Assembly (NCBI GenBank): GCA_024743195.1
Contig: JANSXE010000008.1
Location: forward strand, 124,001 to 188,000
DNA from: Alphaproteobacteria bacterium
GTDB taxonomy: Bacteria; Pseudomonadota; Alphaproteobacteria; UBA8366; Aestuariispiraceae
Reading direction: 5' to 3'
DNA length: 64,000 bases
This document shows, piece after piece, positions 1-8,371 of this stretch (positions are counted from its first letter, which is position 1; every line of letters starts with the position of its first letter). The position numbers were made by a program, and so were the translations under genes. Below the pieces are notes generated by a model. The model was not told the origin of the DNA, did no database searches, and saw only the letters and a program-made list of their open reading frames with translations.

Positions 1-136
1 CAACGGGCTGCCGGGCGCGCGGAAATGGCGGCGCTATCTGTCGGAGAACGCCTATCGCGCCGACGCCGGCGCGGAGGTCATTGATCAGGCCGCCGCCCTC
101 GTCCCCGACGAGGCGCTGCAGACGATCGGCGCGTGA
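1..136 (+). CDS. C-terminal end of an unidentified protein (partial)
   Basis: An open frame enters from the left edge and ends at TGA 134-136, giving the last 44 residues of a protein. The visible part includes the stretch RKWRRYLSENAYRAD and ends QTIGA. It has the base composition of its neighbours and is followed only 10 bases later by the stop codon of the convergent small gene. No domain can be recognised from such a short tail, so no function is given. Confidence that it is coding is moderate and rests on the continuous frame and the plausible amphipathic sequence. Confidence 0.5.
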   Translation, partial: NGLPGARKWRRYLSENAYRADAGAEVIDQAAALVPDEALQTIGA

Positions 137-146
137 GCGCCGACGC

Positions 147-398
147 CTAAAGCCTCCCCGCCTCCACCATGGCGCGGTAGAGCTGCTTCAGCACATCGGC
201 CGGCCGGTAGCGGCCGGCCTGCATCGCCTCCTTGCCCGCTTCGATGGCCTCGGGCGCAGGCTCGAGGGGGACGACGGCGTAGCCCTCGCGCGTCAGCGCC
301 TGCAGCACAGCGCGCGCCTGCTTGTCGTAGTCCTCGTTGAACCAGGACCGGTCGGCCTTCTTGATCGCCTGCGCGATCGCGGTTTTGATGGCGGCCAT
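147..398 (-). CDS. Small conserved-looking hypothetical protein (83 aa)
   Basis: Starts with ATG and encodes 83 residues beginning MAAIKTAIAQAIKKADRS. It is mostly helical and charged, with no signal peptide or membrane segment. The central stretch (DYDKQARAVLQALTREGYAVVP) reads like a small soluble helical protein. Proteins of this size and style are common in Rhodospirillales and Rhizobiales, but I do not recognise a named family. It is transcribed alone, convergent with the truncated gene at the left edge and divergent from the VOC protein, so its context says nothing about its role. Confidence 0.55.
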   Translation of the reverse strand: MAAIKTAIAQAIKKADRSWFNEDYDKQARAVLQALTREGYAVVPLEPAPEAIEAGKEAMQAGRYRPADVLKQLYRAMVEAGRL

Positions 399-478
399 GG
401 GAGGCTCCTCGACGCGACGCTGGCGAGCGTGCTGCGATTCGCCCCCGGCCGGAAAGATAGGAGGCTGCGCCCGCCGCG

Positions 479-856
479 ATGTTCGACCAGCAGGTCACCT
501 TCCTCTACACCGCCGACATGGCGCGCGCCCGCGCCTTCTACGAGGAGGCGCTGGGGCTCGACTGCGTGCTGGTGCAGGAGGGCGGCTGCCGGATATACCG
601 GACGGCGCCGAGCGCCTATCTCGGCCTCTGCACCGCGCGCGAGGGGCGCGCCGCGCACCCCGACGGCGTCATCCTCTGCCTGGTGGTCGACGATGTGGAC
701 GGCTGGGCGGCGCGCCTCGAGGCGAAGGGGATCGCGCTGGAGAAGGCGCCGCAGGCCAACCCCGCCTTCGACATCTACCACCTGTTCCTGCGCGATCCCG
801 ACGGCTATCTGATCGAAATCCAGCGCTTCGAGGACCCGGCCTGGCCGTGGGGCTGA
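479..856 (+). CDS. VOC-family (glyoxalase/bleomycin-resistance fold) protein
   Basis: A 125-residue protein with one vicinal-oxygen-chelate domain. The N-terminal half reads FLYTADMARARAFYEEALGL, the classic first beta-alpha-beta-beta-beta module with the Y-E-x-x-L-G-L turn. The C-terminal half ends FLRDPDGYLIEIQRFED, the usual second module in which the glutamate of LIEIQ is a metal-ligand candidate. Family members include glyoxalase I, extradiol dioxygenases and drug-binding proteins, and the sequence does not tell which. It stands alone between a small hypothetical gene and convergent pmbA, so the substrate is unknown. Confidence 0.8.
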   Translation: MFDQQVTFLYTADMARARAFYEEALGLDCVLVQEGGCRIYRTAPSAYLGLCTAREGRAAHPDGVILCLVVDDVDGWAARLEAKGIALEKAPQANPAFDIYHLFLRDPDGYLIEIQRFEDPAWPWG

Positions 857-902
857 GCGGCGCAGGACCGCTGGCGGCGGGGCGCCTTGTCGGCGCCGCC
901 CC

Positions 903-2276
903 CTACTGCCCCGCCACCGTCATGCCGTCGATGCGCACGGTCGGCGCGTTCGTCCCGTAGCGGAACGTGAGGTCGTCGGCCGCCGCCATCGCCCGGAACA
1001 TGTCCTTGAGGTTGCCGGCGATCGTCATCTCGCTGACCGGATAGGCGATCTCGCCCTTCTCGATCCAGAAGCCGGAGGCGCCGCGGCTGTAGTCGCCGGT
1101 GACGCCGTTCACGCCCATGCCCATCAGGCTGGTGACGTAGAAGCCGCTTTCGATCTCGCCGATCAGCGCCTCGGGCGAGACGGCGCCGGGTTCCAGGTAG
1201 AGATTGGTCGTGGTCGGGCTCGGCGGGCTGGCGGCGCCGCGGCTGGCGTGGCCCGTCGGCGCCAGATCAAGCTGGCGCGCCGTGCGCAGATCGAGCACCC
1301 AACTCTGCAGCACGCCGTCCTCGACCAGCGCCCGGCGGGTCGTCGCCAGCCCCTCCGCGTCGAAGGGCTTGGAGGCGAGGCCGCGCGGCCGGTGCGGATC
1401 GTCGATGACGGTCAGGCCGGCGCTCATCACCGCCTCGCCCATCCGGTCCTTCAGGAAGCTGGTGCCGCGGGCGATCGCCGTCCCGTTGATCGCGCCGGCG
1501 AGATGGCGCAGCAGGCTGTTCGCCACCCGGGGATGGAAGACGACGGGGCATTTGGTCGTCGGCCCCTTCTTCGGATTCAGCTTGGCGACGGCCTGCTCGC
1601 CGGCCTTGCGCCCGATCGCGGCGGGGTCCTCCAGATCGGCGCCGTAGACCTTGGAGGAGAAATCATAGTCGCTCTCCATCTCCACGCCCGCGCCGGCCAG
1701 CACCGAGACGCCGACGCCGTGGCGCGAATTCTCGTAGCCGCCGCGGAAGCCGTTGGCGGCGCCGAGCGCGATCGACCAGCGCGCCCAGCTCGCCTCCGCC
1801 CCTTCGGAGTTGCTGACGCCGGCGACGGCCAGCGCCGCCTCCTCGGCCGCGGCCGCGCGCTCGATCAGCGCCTCGGCCGGCGGCTCCACGGGGTCGCAGC
1901 CGTCGACCTCCGCGAAGGGCGGCTGGCCGAGTTGCGACGGATCGGCCAGCCCGCAGAAGGGATCGTCCGGCACGGTCTTCGCCATGGCGACCGCGCGCTC
2001 CACCAGCTCGGCCAGCGCGTCGGGCTGCCAATCGTTGGCGGAGACGCAGGCCTGCTTGGCGCCGATGATGACGCGCAGGCCCAGATCGCGGCTCTCCGAG
2101 CGCTCGAGCTGCTCCAGCTTGCCGAGGCGCCGGGCGTGGCTGAGGCTCACCGCATGGGCGACGATCGCGTCGGCCTGATCGGCGCCGGCCTTGGCCGCCC
2201 GCTCCAGCATCTCCTCGATCAGATCGAGCGCCTGGGCGTCCGCCCCGGTCGTGTCGGCGGTCAGCGCGTCGGACAT
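903..2276 (-). CDS. pmbA: PmbA/TldD-family metalloprotease
   Basis: 457 residues spanning the whole PmbA/TldD fold. The N-terminal domain has ALDLIEEMLERAAKAGADQADA and the ERSESRDLGLRVI strand. The C-terminal domain has the GHASRGAASPPSPTTTNLYL and MGMGVNGVTGDYSRGASGFW stretches typical of PmbA. In enterobacteria TldD and PmbA (TldE) form a heterodimer that degrades unfolded peptides and matures microcin B17, with zinc carried by TldD; PmbA itself lacks the HExxxH ligands. No tldD partner lies in this window. The gene is followed 19 bases downstream by a small membrane protein on the same strand of a separate unit. Confidence 0.9.
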   Translation of the reverse strand: MSDALTADTTGADAQALDLIEEMLERAAKAGADQADAIVAHAVSLSHARRLGKLEQLERSESRDLGLRVIIGAKQACVSANDWQPDALAELVERAVAMAKTVPDDPFCGLADPSQLGQPPFAEVDGCDPVEPPAEALIERAAAAEEAALAVAGVSNSEGAEASWARWSIALGAANGFRGGYENSRHGVGVSVLAGAGVEMESDYDFSSKVYGADLEDPAAIGRKAGEQAVAKLNPKKGPTTKCPVVFHPRVANSLLRHLAGAINGTAIARGTSFLKDRMGEAVMSAGLTVIDDPHRPRGLASKPFDAEGLATTRRALVEDGVLQSWVLDLRTARQLDLAPTGHASRGAASPPSPTTTNLYLEPGAVSPEALIGEIESGFYVTSLMGMGVNGVTGDYSRGASGFWIEKGEIAYPVSEMTIAGNLKDMFRAMAAADDLTFRYGTNAPTVRIDGMTVAGQ

Positions 2277-2295
2277 GAAAAACCCCGTTTTCTGC

Positions 2296-2598
2296 TTATC
2301 GGAAAAGATCGCCCCTAAAGGTGTTGATGAGGGCGATCAGAGTAAAGCCCACGATCGCGAACAGCGCGAGGATCATCTGGATCCGCGCCCGGCGCCGGGC
2401 GCGCTCGATCTCCTTGGCGCTCGGCCTGCTGCGGTCTTCCGCCTCCTCCTCGGGCTCCACGCGCAGGACGGCGCGGCGCGCGCGGCGGGGGTCGACGTCG
2501 CCGCCGCGCCGCCAGCGCCGGGGCAGGGCGAAGAGCGCGAAGATCGCAATGACCGCCGCCAGCACGAGGACCGGATTGTCCCGCAGCAGGTCCGCCAT
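2296..2598 (-). CDS. Small inner-membrane hypothetical protein
   Basis: The likely product is 100 residues from the ATG at 2598. Longer in-frame starts would add an arginine-rich leader overlapping purD and are less likely. There is a hydrophobic segment at residues about 8-24 (NPVLVLAAVIAIFALFALP), a charged arginine-rich middle (about 25-72), and a second hydrophobic segment near the end (IQMILALFAIVGFTLIALI). This gives a two-helix membrane protein with a cytoplasmic basic loop. It lies between purD and pmbA on the same strand, 32 bases after the purD stop, so it is probably cotranscribed. No family is recognised. Confidence 0.6.
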   Translation of the reverse strand: MADLLRDNPVLVLAAVIAIFALFALPRRWRRGGDVDPRRARRAVLRVEPEEEAEDRSRPSAKEIERARRRARIQMILALFAIVGFTLIALINTFRGDLFR

Positions 2599-2630
2599 CG
2601 CTCCCGTTCCCGAGTCCCGAGGCCGGCCGC

Positions 2631-3923
2631 TCAGCCGGTCTCCTGCTCGCGCGTCACCGCGCGCCACCCGATGTCGCGCCGGCAGAAGCCCTGCGGCCAG
2701 TCGATCCGGTCGACGGCGCGATAGGCGGCTGCCTGCGCCGCGGCGACGCTCGCGCCGCGCGCGGTGACGTTCAGCACCCGTCCCCCGGTCGCGCGCAGGG
2801 CGCCGTCCGCGTCGCGGCCGGTGCCGGCGTGGAAGATCGTGACGTCGGGATCCTCCGCCGCGGCCTCGAGCCCGCGGATTTCGGTGTTCTTCTCATAGGC
2901 GCCGGGATAGCCCTCGGCCGCCATCACGACGCTGAGCGCCGCCTCGTCGTCCCACCAACGCAGATCGGTCGTCTTCAACAGCCCGTCCGCGGTCGCGACC
3001 AGGGCCGGCAGCAGGTCGGACTTGAGGCGCATCATCAGGACCTGACATTCCGGGTCGCCGAAGCGGACATTGTACTCGACGACCTTCGGGCCCTCGTCGG
3101 TCACCATCAACCCGATGAAGAGGACGCCCTTATAGGGCCGGCCCTCCGCCGCCATCGCCTTCACGGTCGGCTCGAGAATCTCGGCGACGATGCGGCGCTC
3201 CAACTCGGGCGTGCAGACCGGCGCCGGGGAATAGGCGCCCATGCCGCCGGTGTTCGGCCCCTGGTCCCCGTCATAGGCCGCCTTGTGATCCTGGGCGGAG
3301 GCGAGCGGCAGCGCGACCTCGCCGTCGACCAGCGCGAAGAAGGAGAGCTCCTCCCCCTCCATGAAGGCTTCGACCACCAGTTCCGCGCCCGCCGCGCCGA
3401 AGGCGCCGGCCCCCATCGCCGCATCGACGGCGGCGAGCGCCTCCTCCACCGTGTGCGCCACGGTCACGCCCTTGCCGGCGGCGAGCCCGTCCGCCTTCAC
3501 GACGATCGGCGCGCCCTGCGCGCGGATATAGGCCTTGGCGGCCTCCGCCTCCGTGAACCGCCCATAGGCCGCGGTGGGAATCCCGTACTTCCGGCACAGG
3601 TCCTTGGCGAAGCCCTTCGAGCCCTCCAAGGCGGCGGCCGCCGCGCTCGGCCCGAAGACCCGCACGCCGGCGGCTTCCAGCCGGTCGGCGAGGCCGGCGA
3701 CCAGCGGCGCCTCCGGCCCGACGACGACGAGATCGATCGACTCGCGCTCGGCGAATCCGACGATGGCGTCCAGATCGTCGGCGGCGATGTCGAGGCAGTC
3801 CGCCTCCTCCGCGATTCCGGCGTTGCCGGGCGCGCAAAAGAGCGCCTCGCACAGCGGCGACGCCGCGATCGCCCAGCAGAGCGCGTGCTCGCGCCCGCCG
3901 GAGCCGATGACAAGAATGCGCAT
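2631..3923 (-). CDS. purD: Phosphoribosylamine-glycine ligase (GAR synthetase)
   Basis: 430 residues starting at the ATG at 3923, giving [19 protein letters not shown], the canonical PurD N-terminus. An upstream in-frame start would add 15 non-conserved residues. The enzyme joins glycine to 5-phosphoribosylamine with ATP in purine synthesis. Domains in order are the N domain (about 1-100), the ATP-grasp core with [13 protein letters not shown] and [12 protein letters not shown], and the [12 protein letters not shown] loop followed by [10 protein letters not shown] near residue 290. Length and motifs are complete. It is divergent from xseA, with about 140 bases between the two starts. Confidence 0.96.
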   Translation of the reverse strand: MRILVIGSGGREHALCWAIAASPLCEALFCAPGNAGIAEEADCLDIAADDLDAIVGFAERESIDLVVVGPEAPLVAGLADRLEAAGVRVFGPSAAAAALEGSKGFAKDLCRKYGIPTAAYGRFTEAEAAKAYIRAQGAPIVVKADGLAAGKGVTVAHTVEEALAAVDAAMGAGAFGAAGAELVVEAFMEGEELSFFALVDGEVALPLASAQDHKAAYDGDQGPNTGGMGAYSPAPVCTPELERRIVAEILEPTVKAMAAEGRPYKGVLFIGLMVTDEGPKVVEYNVRFGDPECQVLMMRLKSDLLPALVATADGLLKTTDLRWWDDEAALSVVMAAEGYPGAYEKNTEIRGLEAAAEDPDVTIFHAGTGRDADGALRATGGRVLNVTARGASVAAAQAAAYRAVDRIDWPQGFCRRDIGWRAVTREQETG

Positions 3924-4064
3924 GGACCGTGACCTCGGATACCCAAACAGACGGGCTGGAGATAGCATGCGCCGACGGGCGGGGAAACCGATCCGGGCCG
4001 GACGGGTCCGGCGCCTGCGCGACGCTTGACGTGGGGGCGCGACGCCGGGAGTCTACCCGGTGTG

Positions 4065-5576
4065 ATGAGCAGCGCAGACGCCGACAAGCCGGTCTCCAAC
4101 ATCCCCGAACTCAGCGTCTCGGAGCTGTCCCAGGCGTTGAAGCGCACGGTGGAGGAGGCCTTTTCCTACGTCCGCGTCCGCGGCGAGGTGTCGGGTTTCA
4201 AGCGCGCGGCGTCCGGCCACCTCTACATGACGCTGAAGGACGCGGACTCGGTGCTCGACGCGGTCTGCTGGCGCGGAACGGCGGGTCGGCTGGCGGTCAA
4301 GCCGGAGGACGGGCTGGAGGTCGTCGCGTCGGGCCGGCTGACCACCTATCCCGGCCGGTCCAAGTATCAGATCGTGATCGAGAGCCTGGAGCTCGCCGGC
4401 GAAGGCGCCCTGCTGAAACTGCTGGAAGATCGCCGGCGCAAGCTCGCCGCGGAGGGGTTGTTCGAGGAGGCGCATAAGCGCCCCCTGCCCTTCCTGCCCG
4501 CGGTGATCGGCGTCGTCACCTCCCCCACCGGCGCGGTGATCCGGGACATCCTGCACCGGCTGCAGGACCGGTTCCCCCGCCATGTGCTGGTCTGGCCCGC
4601 CCGCGTCCAGGGCGACGGCGCAGCCGAACAGATCGCCGCCGGGATCGACGGCTTCAACGCCCTCTCGCCCGACGGTCCCGTTCCGCGGCCGGACCTGCTG
4701 ATCGTCGCGCGCGGCGGCGGCTCGCTCGAGGATCTTTGGGCCTTCAACGAGGAGATCGTGGTCCGCGCCGCCGCGGCGAGCGAGATTCCGCTGATCTCCG
4801 CCGTCGGGCACGAGACGGACGTGACGCTGATCGATTTCGCCGCCGACCGGCGCGCCCCGACGCCGACGGCGGCGGCCGAGATGGCGGTCCCGGTGCGCAG
4901 CGAACTGCTGGGCGATCTGATCGACCGCGAGCGGCGGCTGATCGGCGCCGCCGACCGCATACTGGTCGACGGCACGCGAACGCTTGAGGGCCTGGCGCGC
5001 GGCCTGCCGAAGCCGGCGCGGCTGCTGGAGGGGGCCAGCCAGACGCTCGACGATTTGAGCGAGCGATTCGCCGGCGGCCTGCCGCGACTGCTCGCGGCGA
5101 AGCGACGCGAGCTCGGCCAAGTCGCCGCGCGCCTGCGGCCTCCCGAGGCGACGCTCGCCAGGATGCAGCAGGATCTCGCCAACTGGTCGGATCGGCTGTC
5201 GGGCGCGCTCGCGACGGCGACGCGGGCCTCGACCCGACGCTACGCGGACGGCCGCGCCGGCGAGCGGTTGGAGGCGGCGATGGAGCGGTTTCTGAGCGAA
5301 CGCGCGCGCTGGATCGACCGCGAAGGCAAGATGCTGGAGAGCCTGAGCTACGAGCGCGTGCTGGAGCGCGGCTATGCGGTCGTCCGGCGCGCCGGGGACG
5401 GGGCGGTCGTGATGGACGCCGACGCGCTTGCGCCCGGCGACGCGCTCGACCTGGAGTTTCGACGCAACGGCCGCCGCCGCGCCCTGGTCGCCGGCGAGGG
5501 GGCGGCCTCGCCCCCGCCAAAGCCGCGCAAGTCCAAGCAGCGATCCGCGAAGACCGATCAACGGGAGATGTTCTGA
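4065..5576 (+). CDS. xseA: Exodeoxyribonuclease VII large subunit
   Basis: 503 residues from ATG 4065; a TTG 39 bases upstream is a weaker start. The N-terminal OB-fold ([16 protein letters not shown], then [18 protein letters not shown]) binds single-stranded DNA. The central nuclease domain contains [14 protein letters not shown] and the [15 protein letters not shown] and [14 protein letters not shown] motifs. A long coiled-coil-like arginine-rich segment follows, then the C-terminal [12 protein letters not shown] segment. With several XseB subunits it degrades ssDNA in both directions, but xseB is not in this window. It is translationally coupled to the M23 protein downstream through a TGATG overlap. 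Confidence 0.95.
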   Translation: MSSADADKPVSNIPELSVSELSQALKRTVEEAFSYVRVRGEVSGFKRAASGHLYMTLKDADSVLDAVCWRGTAGRLAVKPEDGLEVVASGRLTTYPGRSKYQIVIESLELAGEGALLKLLEDRRRKLAAEGLFEEAHKRPLPFLPAVIGVVTSPTGAVIRDILHRLQDRFPRHVLVWPARVQGDGAAEQIAAGIDGFNALSPDGPVPRPDLLIVARGGGSLEDLWAFNEEIVVRAAAASEIPLISAVGHETDVTLIDFAADRRAPTPTAAAEMAVPVRSELLGDLIDRERRLIGAADRILVDGTRTLEGLARGLPKPARLLEGASQTLDDLSERFAGGLPRLLAAKRRELGQVAARLRPPEATLARMQQDLANWSDRLSGALATATRASTRRYADGRAGERLEAAMERFLSERARWIDREGKMLESLSYERVLERGYAVVRRAGDGAVVMDADALAPGDALDLEFRRNGRRRALVAGEGAASPPPKPRKSKQRSAKTDQREMF

Positions 5577-6406
5577 TGCGTCGAGCCGCAGCCTGTCTCG
5601 CCCTGCTGCCGATCCTCGCGCTGCTGGCGGGGCCGCGCCCCGCGGCGGCGGCCGCGGAATTCCTCGACGGCGTCTTCACGCAGGGCGGCTTCGCGATCGG
5701 CCGCACGGCGCCCGGCGCCGCGGTGCGCTTCGACGGGCGCACGGTGCAGGTGGGGCCGGACGGGCGCTTCGTGATCGGCTTCCACCGGGACGACCCGACG
5801 GAGATGACGCTCGAGATTGAGACAACCGACGGCGCCGCCTCGACGCAGGCGGTCCGGATCGAACCCCGCGCCTACGACATCCAGCGCATCGACGGGCTGC
5901 CGCCCAGAAAGGTGACGCCGGCCGAGGCGGTGCTGCAGCGCATCCGCGCGGAAGCGGACCTGGTTCGCGCCGCCCGCACCCGCGACAGCGCCCCGACCTG
6001 GTTCGACAGCGGCTGGATCTGGCCGGTCGAGGGCCGGATCACAGGGGTGTTCGGGTCGCAGCGGGTGCTCAACGGCCAGCCGCGCCAGCCGCATTACGGG
6101 ATCGACATCGCCGCGCCCACGGGAACGCCGGTCGTCGCGCCGGCGGACGGCGTCGTCTCGCTGCGGCATCGGGACATGTACTTCTCGGGCGGCACGCTGA
6201 TGATCGATCACGGGCGCGGCCTGGCCTCCGCCTTCCTGCATATGGAGACGATCGAGGTCGCGGAAGGCGAGACCGTGCGCCAGGGGCAGCGGATCGGGAC
6301 CGTCGGCGCGACCGGCCGCGCGACCGGCCCGCATCTCGATTGGCGCGTCAACTGGTTCGGCAAGCGGCTGGACGCGGCGCTCTTCGTCCCGCCGATGGGC
6401 GAGTAA
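5576..6406 (+). CDS. M23/LytM-domain protein, variant zinc site, secreted
   Basis: 276 residues with a Sec signal peptide ([19 protein letters not shown], ending in an AAAAA run). A linker domain with beta-rich repeats occupies roughly residues 28-140 and is followed by a C-terminal LytM/M23 domain. The first metal motif is intact as H173-x3-D177 (HYGIDIAAPTG). The usual final HxH is HLD (H253-L-D255 in GPHLDWRVN), so one canonical zinc ligand is an aspartate. M23 enzymes cut peptidoglycan cross-bridges, while variants with altered metal sites can act as amidase activators. It starts inside the xseA stop codon, so the pair is coupled. Whether it is catalytic cannot be decided from sequence. 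Confidence 0.85.
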   Translation: MRRAAACLALLPILALLAGPRPAAAAAEFLDGVFTQGGFAIGRTAPGAAVRFDGRTVQVGPDGRFVIGFHRDDPTEMTLEIETTDGAASTQAVRIEPRAYDIQRIDGLPPRKVTPAEAVLQRIRAEADLVRAARTRDSAPTWFDSGWIWPVEGRITGVFGSQRVLNGQPRQPHYGIDIAAPTGTPVVAPADGVVSLRHRDMYFSGGTLMIDHGRGLASAFLHMETIEVAEGETVRQGQRIGTVGATGRATGPHLDWRVNWFGKRLDAALFVPPMGE

Positions 6407-6436
6407 CCGCCCGTCGGCCTGTCGGCCGACGGGCGG
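6407..6436. terminator. Bidirectional hairpin between convergent genes
   Basis: A perfect 13-bp inverted repeat (CCGCCCGTCGGCC at 6407-6419 and its complement at 6424-6436) around a TGTC loop lies immediately after the M23 stop codon and before the end of the convergent lpxL-like gene. It has no T-tract on either strand, so it fits a terminator-like or mRNA-stabilising hairpin better than a textbook intrinsic terminator. Confidence 0.55.
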
Positions 6437-6452
6437 TCGGCCGACAGGCCGC

Positions 6453-7364
6453 TCAGTCGTCCGCCTTCGGCCAGCGGCGGTGCACCCAGAACCATTGCCC
6501 CGGCCGGGCGCGCACCCACTCCTCGACCCGCGCGTTCATGACCGTCAGCAAGGCCTCCACATCGCGCCGCCGATCGCCGGTGTCCGGAAGCGCCAGCGGC
6601 GGCTCGACGGTGACGCGGAACCGGGCGCGCGGCAGGCGCTCCAACCGCACCGGCAGGACCCGACAGCGAAAACGCAACGCCAGCTCCGCCGGGGCCGTCG
6701 CGGTCATCGCGGGCCGGCCGAAGAAGGGGATCGGCAGCCCCTCATTGAACTTCTGGTCGATCAGAAGGCCCAGCGGGCGGCCTTCGCGCATCGCCCGGAT
6801 GGCGCCTTTCGCGCCTTCGCGTCCCTTCGGAAGCAACTCTTCGGTGAAGGCGCCGCGCGCCTCGCGCATCAGCCGGTCCATGCCGGGATTGCTGGCCGGC
6901 CGATAGATGTTGGTCAGGCGGCACCCGCGCTGGGCCGCCGCCAAGCTGGCGATCTCCCAATTCGCGATATGGGCGGAAAACATGATGAAGGGCGCGCCGG
7001 ATTCCCGCGCCGCGCTCAGATGCTCCGCGCCGATCACCTCGACCCTGTCGCCGGCGCGCGTGTCGAGCGCTCCCAGATGCGCGTACTCGGCCGCCCCGCG
7101 GCCGAGATTGTCCCAGACCTCCCAGACGATCCGGTCGATCTCGGCGTCGGAGAGATCGGGCAGGGCCCGGCGCAGGTTTCGCCGGGCCACGCGATCGGCC
7201 GACAGGAAGGGCCCGACCTTGCGGAAAACCCACCCGCCGGCGGCCGACGCGGTTTCGATCGACGCCAGCCCCAACAGGAAGAGCAGGCTGCGAAACAAGG
7301 CCGTCTGCAGCGCATAGCCGATCCGTTTGCCGAGCGGCGGCCGGCCGCCGACGCGGTCCGTCAC
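6453..7364 (-). CDS. lpxL: Lipid A biosynthesis acyltransferase (LpxL/HtrB family)
   Basis: 303 residues. An N-terminal hydrophobic stretch (about 20-48) anchors it in the inner membrane. The acyltransferase motif H132-x4-E137 (HIANWE) is present, followed by NIYRPASNPGMDRL and the LLIDQKFNEGLPIPFFG block typical of the family. The enzyme transfers a secondary acyl chain from acyl-ACP to Kdo2-lipid IVA. It is the last gene of a minus-strand lipid A operon, and its start overlaps the lpxK stop by four bases. The family also includes LpxM and other late acyltransferases, so the exact acyl position is uncertain. Confidence 0.88.
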   Translation of the reverse strand: MTDRVGGRPPLGKRIGYALQTALFRSLLFLLGLASIETASAAGGWVFRKVGPFLSADRVARRNLRRALPDLSDAEIDRIVWEVWDNLGRGAAEYAHLGALDTRAGDRVEVIGAEHLSAARESGAPFIMFSAHIANWEIASLAAAQRGCRLTNIYRPASNPGMDRLMREARGAFTEELLPKGREGAKGAIRAMREGRPLGLLIDQKFNEGLPIPFFGRPAMTATAPAELALRFRCRVLPVRLERLPRARFRVTVEPPLALPDTGDRRRDVEALLTVMNARVEEWVRARPGQWFWVHRRWPKADD

Positions 7365-8371
7365 CTTGCTGTCTCCTGGTCTGACGCCCTCGGCCCGCAG
7401 CGAATATAGGGCGCGATCAGGGCGTCGAGGGCGGACGGATCCTCGAATCGCGCCGTCACCCTCAGCACGCGCACGGACAGCGCTTCGAGCAAGGGCGCGC
7501 CCAGTCGGACGGCGTCCTTTTCCGTTGTGATCAGCGCAGCGCCCGCATCCCGTGCGGTCTGCGCCAGCGCATCGATCTCGGCGCGGGTGAAGGCGTGATG
7601 GTCGGGGAAAGGACGCGTCGCCGCGACGTCCGCACCTGCGGCGCGCACCGTCTCAAAGAACTTCTCCGGCCGGCCGATCCCTGCGAAGGCGACGACAGGC
7701 TCGCCCGCAGCGAAGGGAAGCGGGGCGCGGGGCGCGAGGCGCGCGCGCAGTATCGGCGGGCCGCCGGCCAGACGGCCGGTCAGCCCGCAGCTGTCCTCCC
7801 CCATCAGGACGATCGCCTGAGCCCGGCGCAGCGCGCGGTCGAGCGGCTCCCGCAGCGGCCCGGCGGGAAATACGCGTTCCGCGCCCAATCCGGCCGCGCC
7901 GTCGACGACCAGGATGGAGAGGTCCTTCCGGAGCGTCGGGTTCTGGAAGCCGTCGTCCAGCACCAGGACGTCCGCCCCGGCCGCGGCTGCGGCGCGGGCT
8001 CCGGCCGCCCGGTCGCGCGCGACCCAGGTGGGCGCGACGCGCGCGTGCAGCAACGCCTCGTCGCCGACGGCGGCCGCGTCGCGGCGTTCCTGGTCAACGC
8101 GAAGCGGCCCGGCAAGCCGCCCGCCATAGCCCCGCAAGAGCACGTGCGGCGAGACCCCACGCGTCTGCAGCGCGGCGACGAGAGCCTGCACCACGGGCGT
8201 CTTGCCCGCCCCCCCGATCGTCGGGTTCCCCACGCACAGAACCGGGACCGGCGCCCGAGCGGGCCGCGTCAGCTCAGTCCGAACCGCCGATCCACCTGCG
8301 TAAAGCCAACCCAAAGGCGCCAGCAGGCGGGAGACGATCCCGTCCTCCCGCCAGAAGGCGGGCGGCCTCAT
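7361..8371 (-). CDS. lpxK: Tetraacyldisaccharide 4'-kinase
   Basis: 336 residues, normal family length. The N-terminus MRPPAFWREDGIVSRLLAPLGWLY is typical and contains the membrane-associated helix. The P-loop is GGAGKT at residues 53-58, followed by LLRGYGGR and, near residue 120, the VLDDGFQNPTL block conserved in LpxK. It phosphorylates the 4' position of lipid A disaccharide 1-phosphate at the inner membrane, giving lipid IVA. Four-base start/stop overlaps with waaA upstream and lpxL downstream show a translationally coupled operon, which supports all three assignments. Confidence 0.95.
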   Translation of the reverse strand: MRPPAFWREDGIVSRLLAPLGWLYAGGSAVRTELTRPARAPVPVLCVGNPTIGGAGKTPVVQALVAALQTRGVSPHVLLRGYGGRLAGPLRVDQERRDAAAVGDEALLHARVAPTWVARDRAAGARAAAAAGADVLVLDDGFQNPTLRKDLSILVVDGAAGLGAERVFPAGPLREPLDRALRRAQAIVLMGEDSCGLTGRLAGGPPILRARLAPRAPLPFAAGEPVVAFAGIGRPEKFFETVRAAGADVAATRPFPDHHAFTRAEIDALAQTARDAGAALITTEKDAVRLGAPLLEALSVRVLRVTARFEDPSALDALIAPYIRCGPRASDQETAR

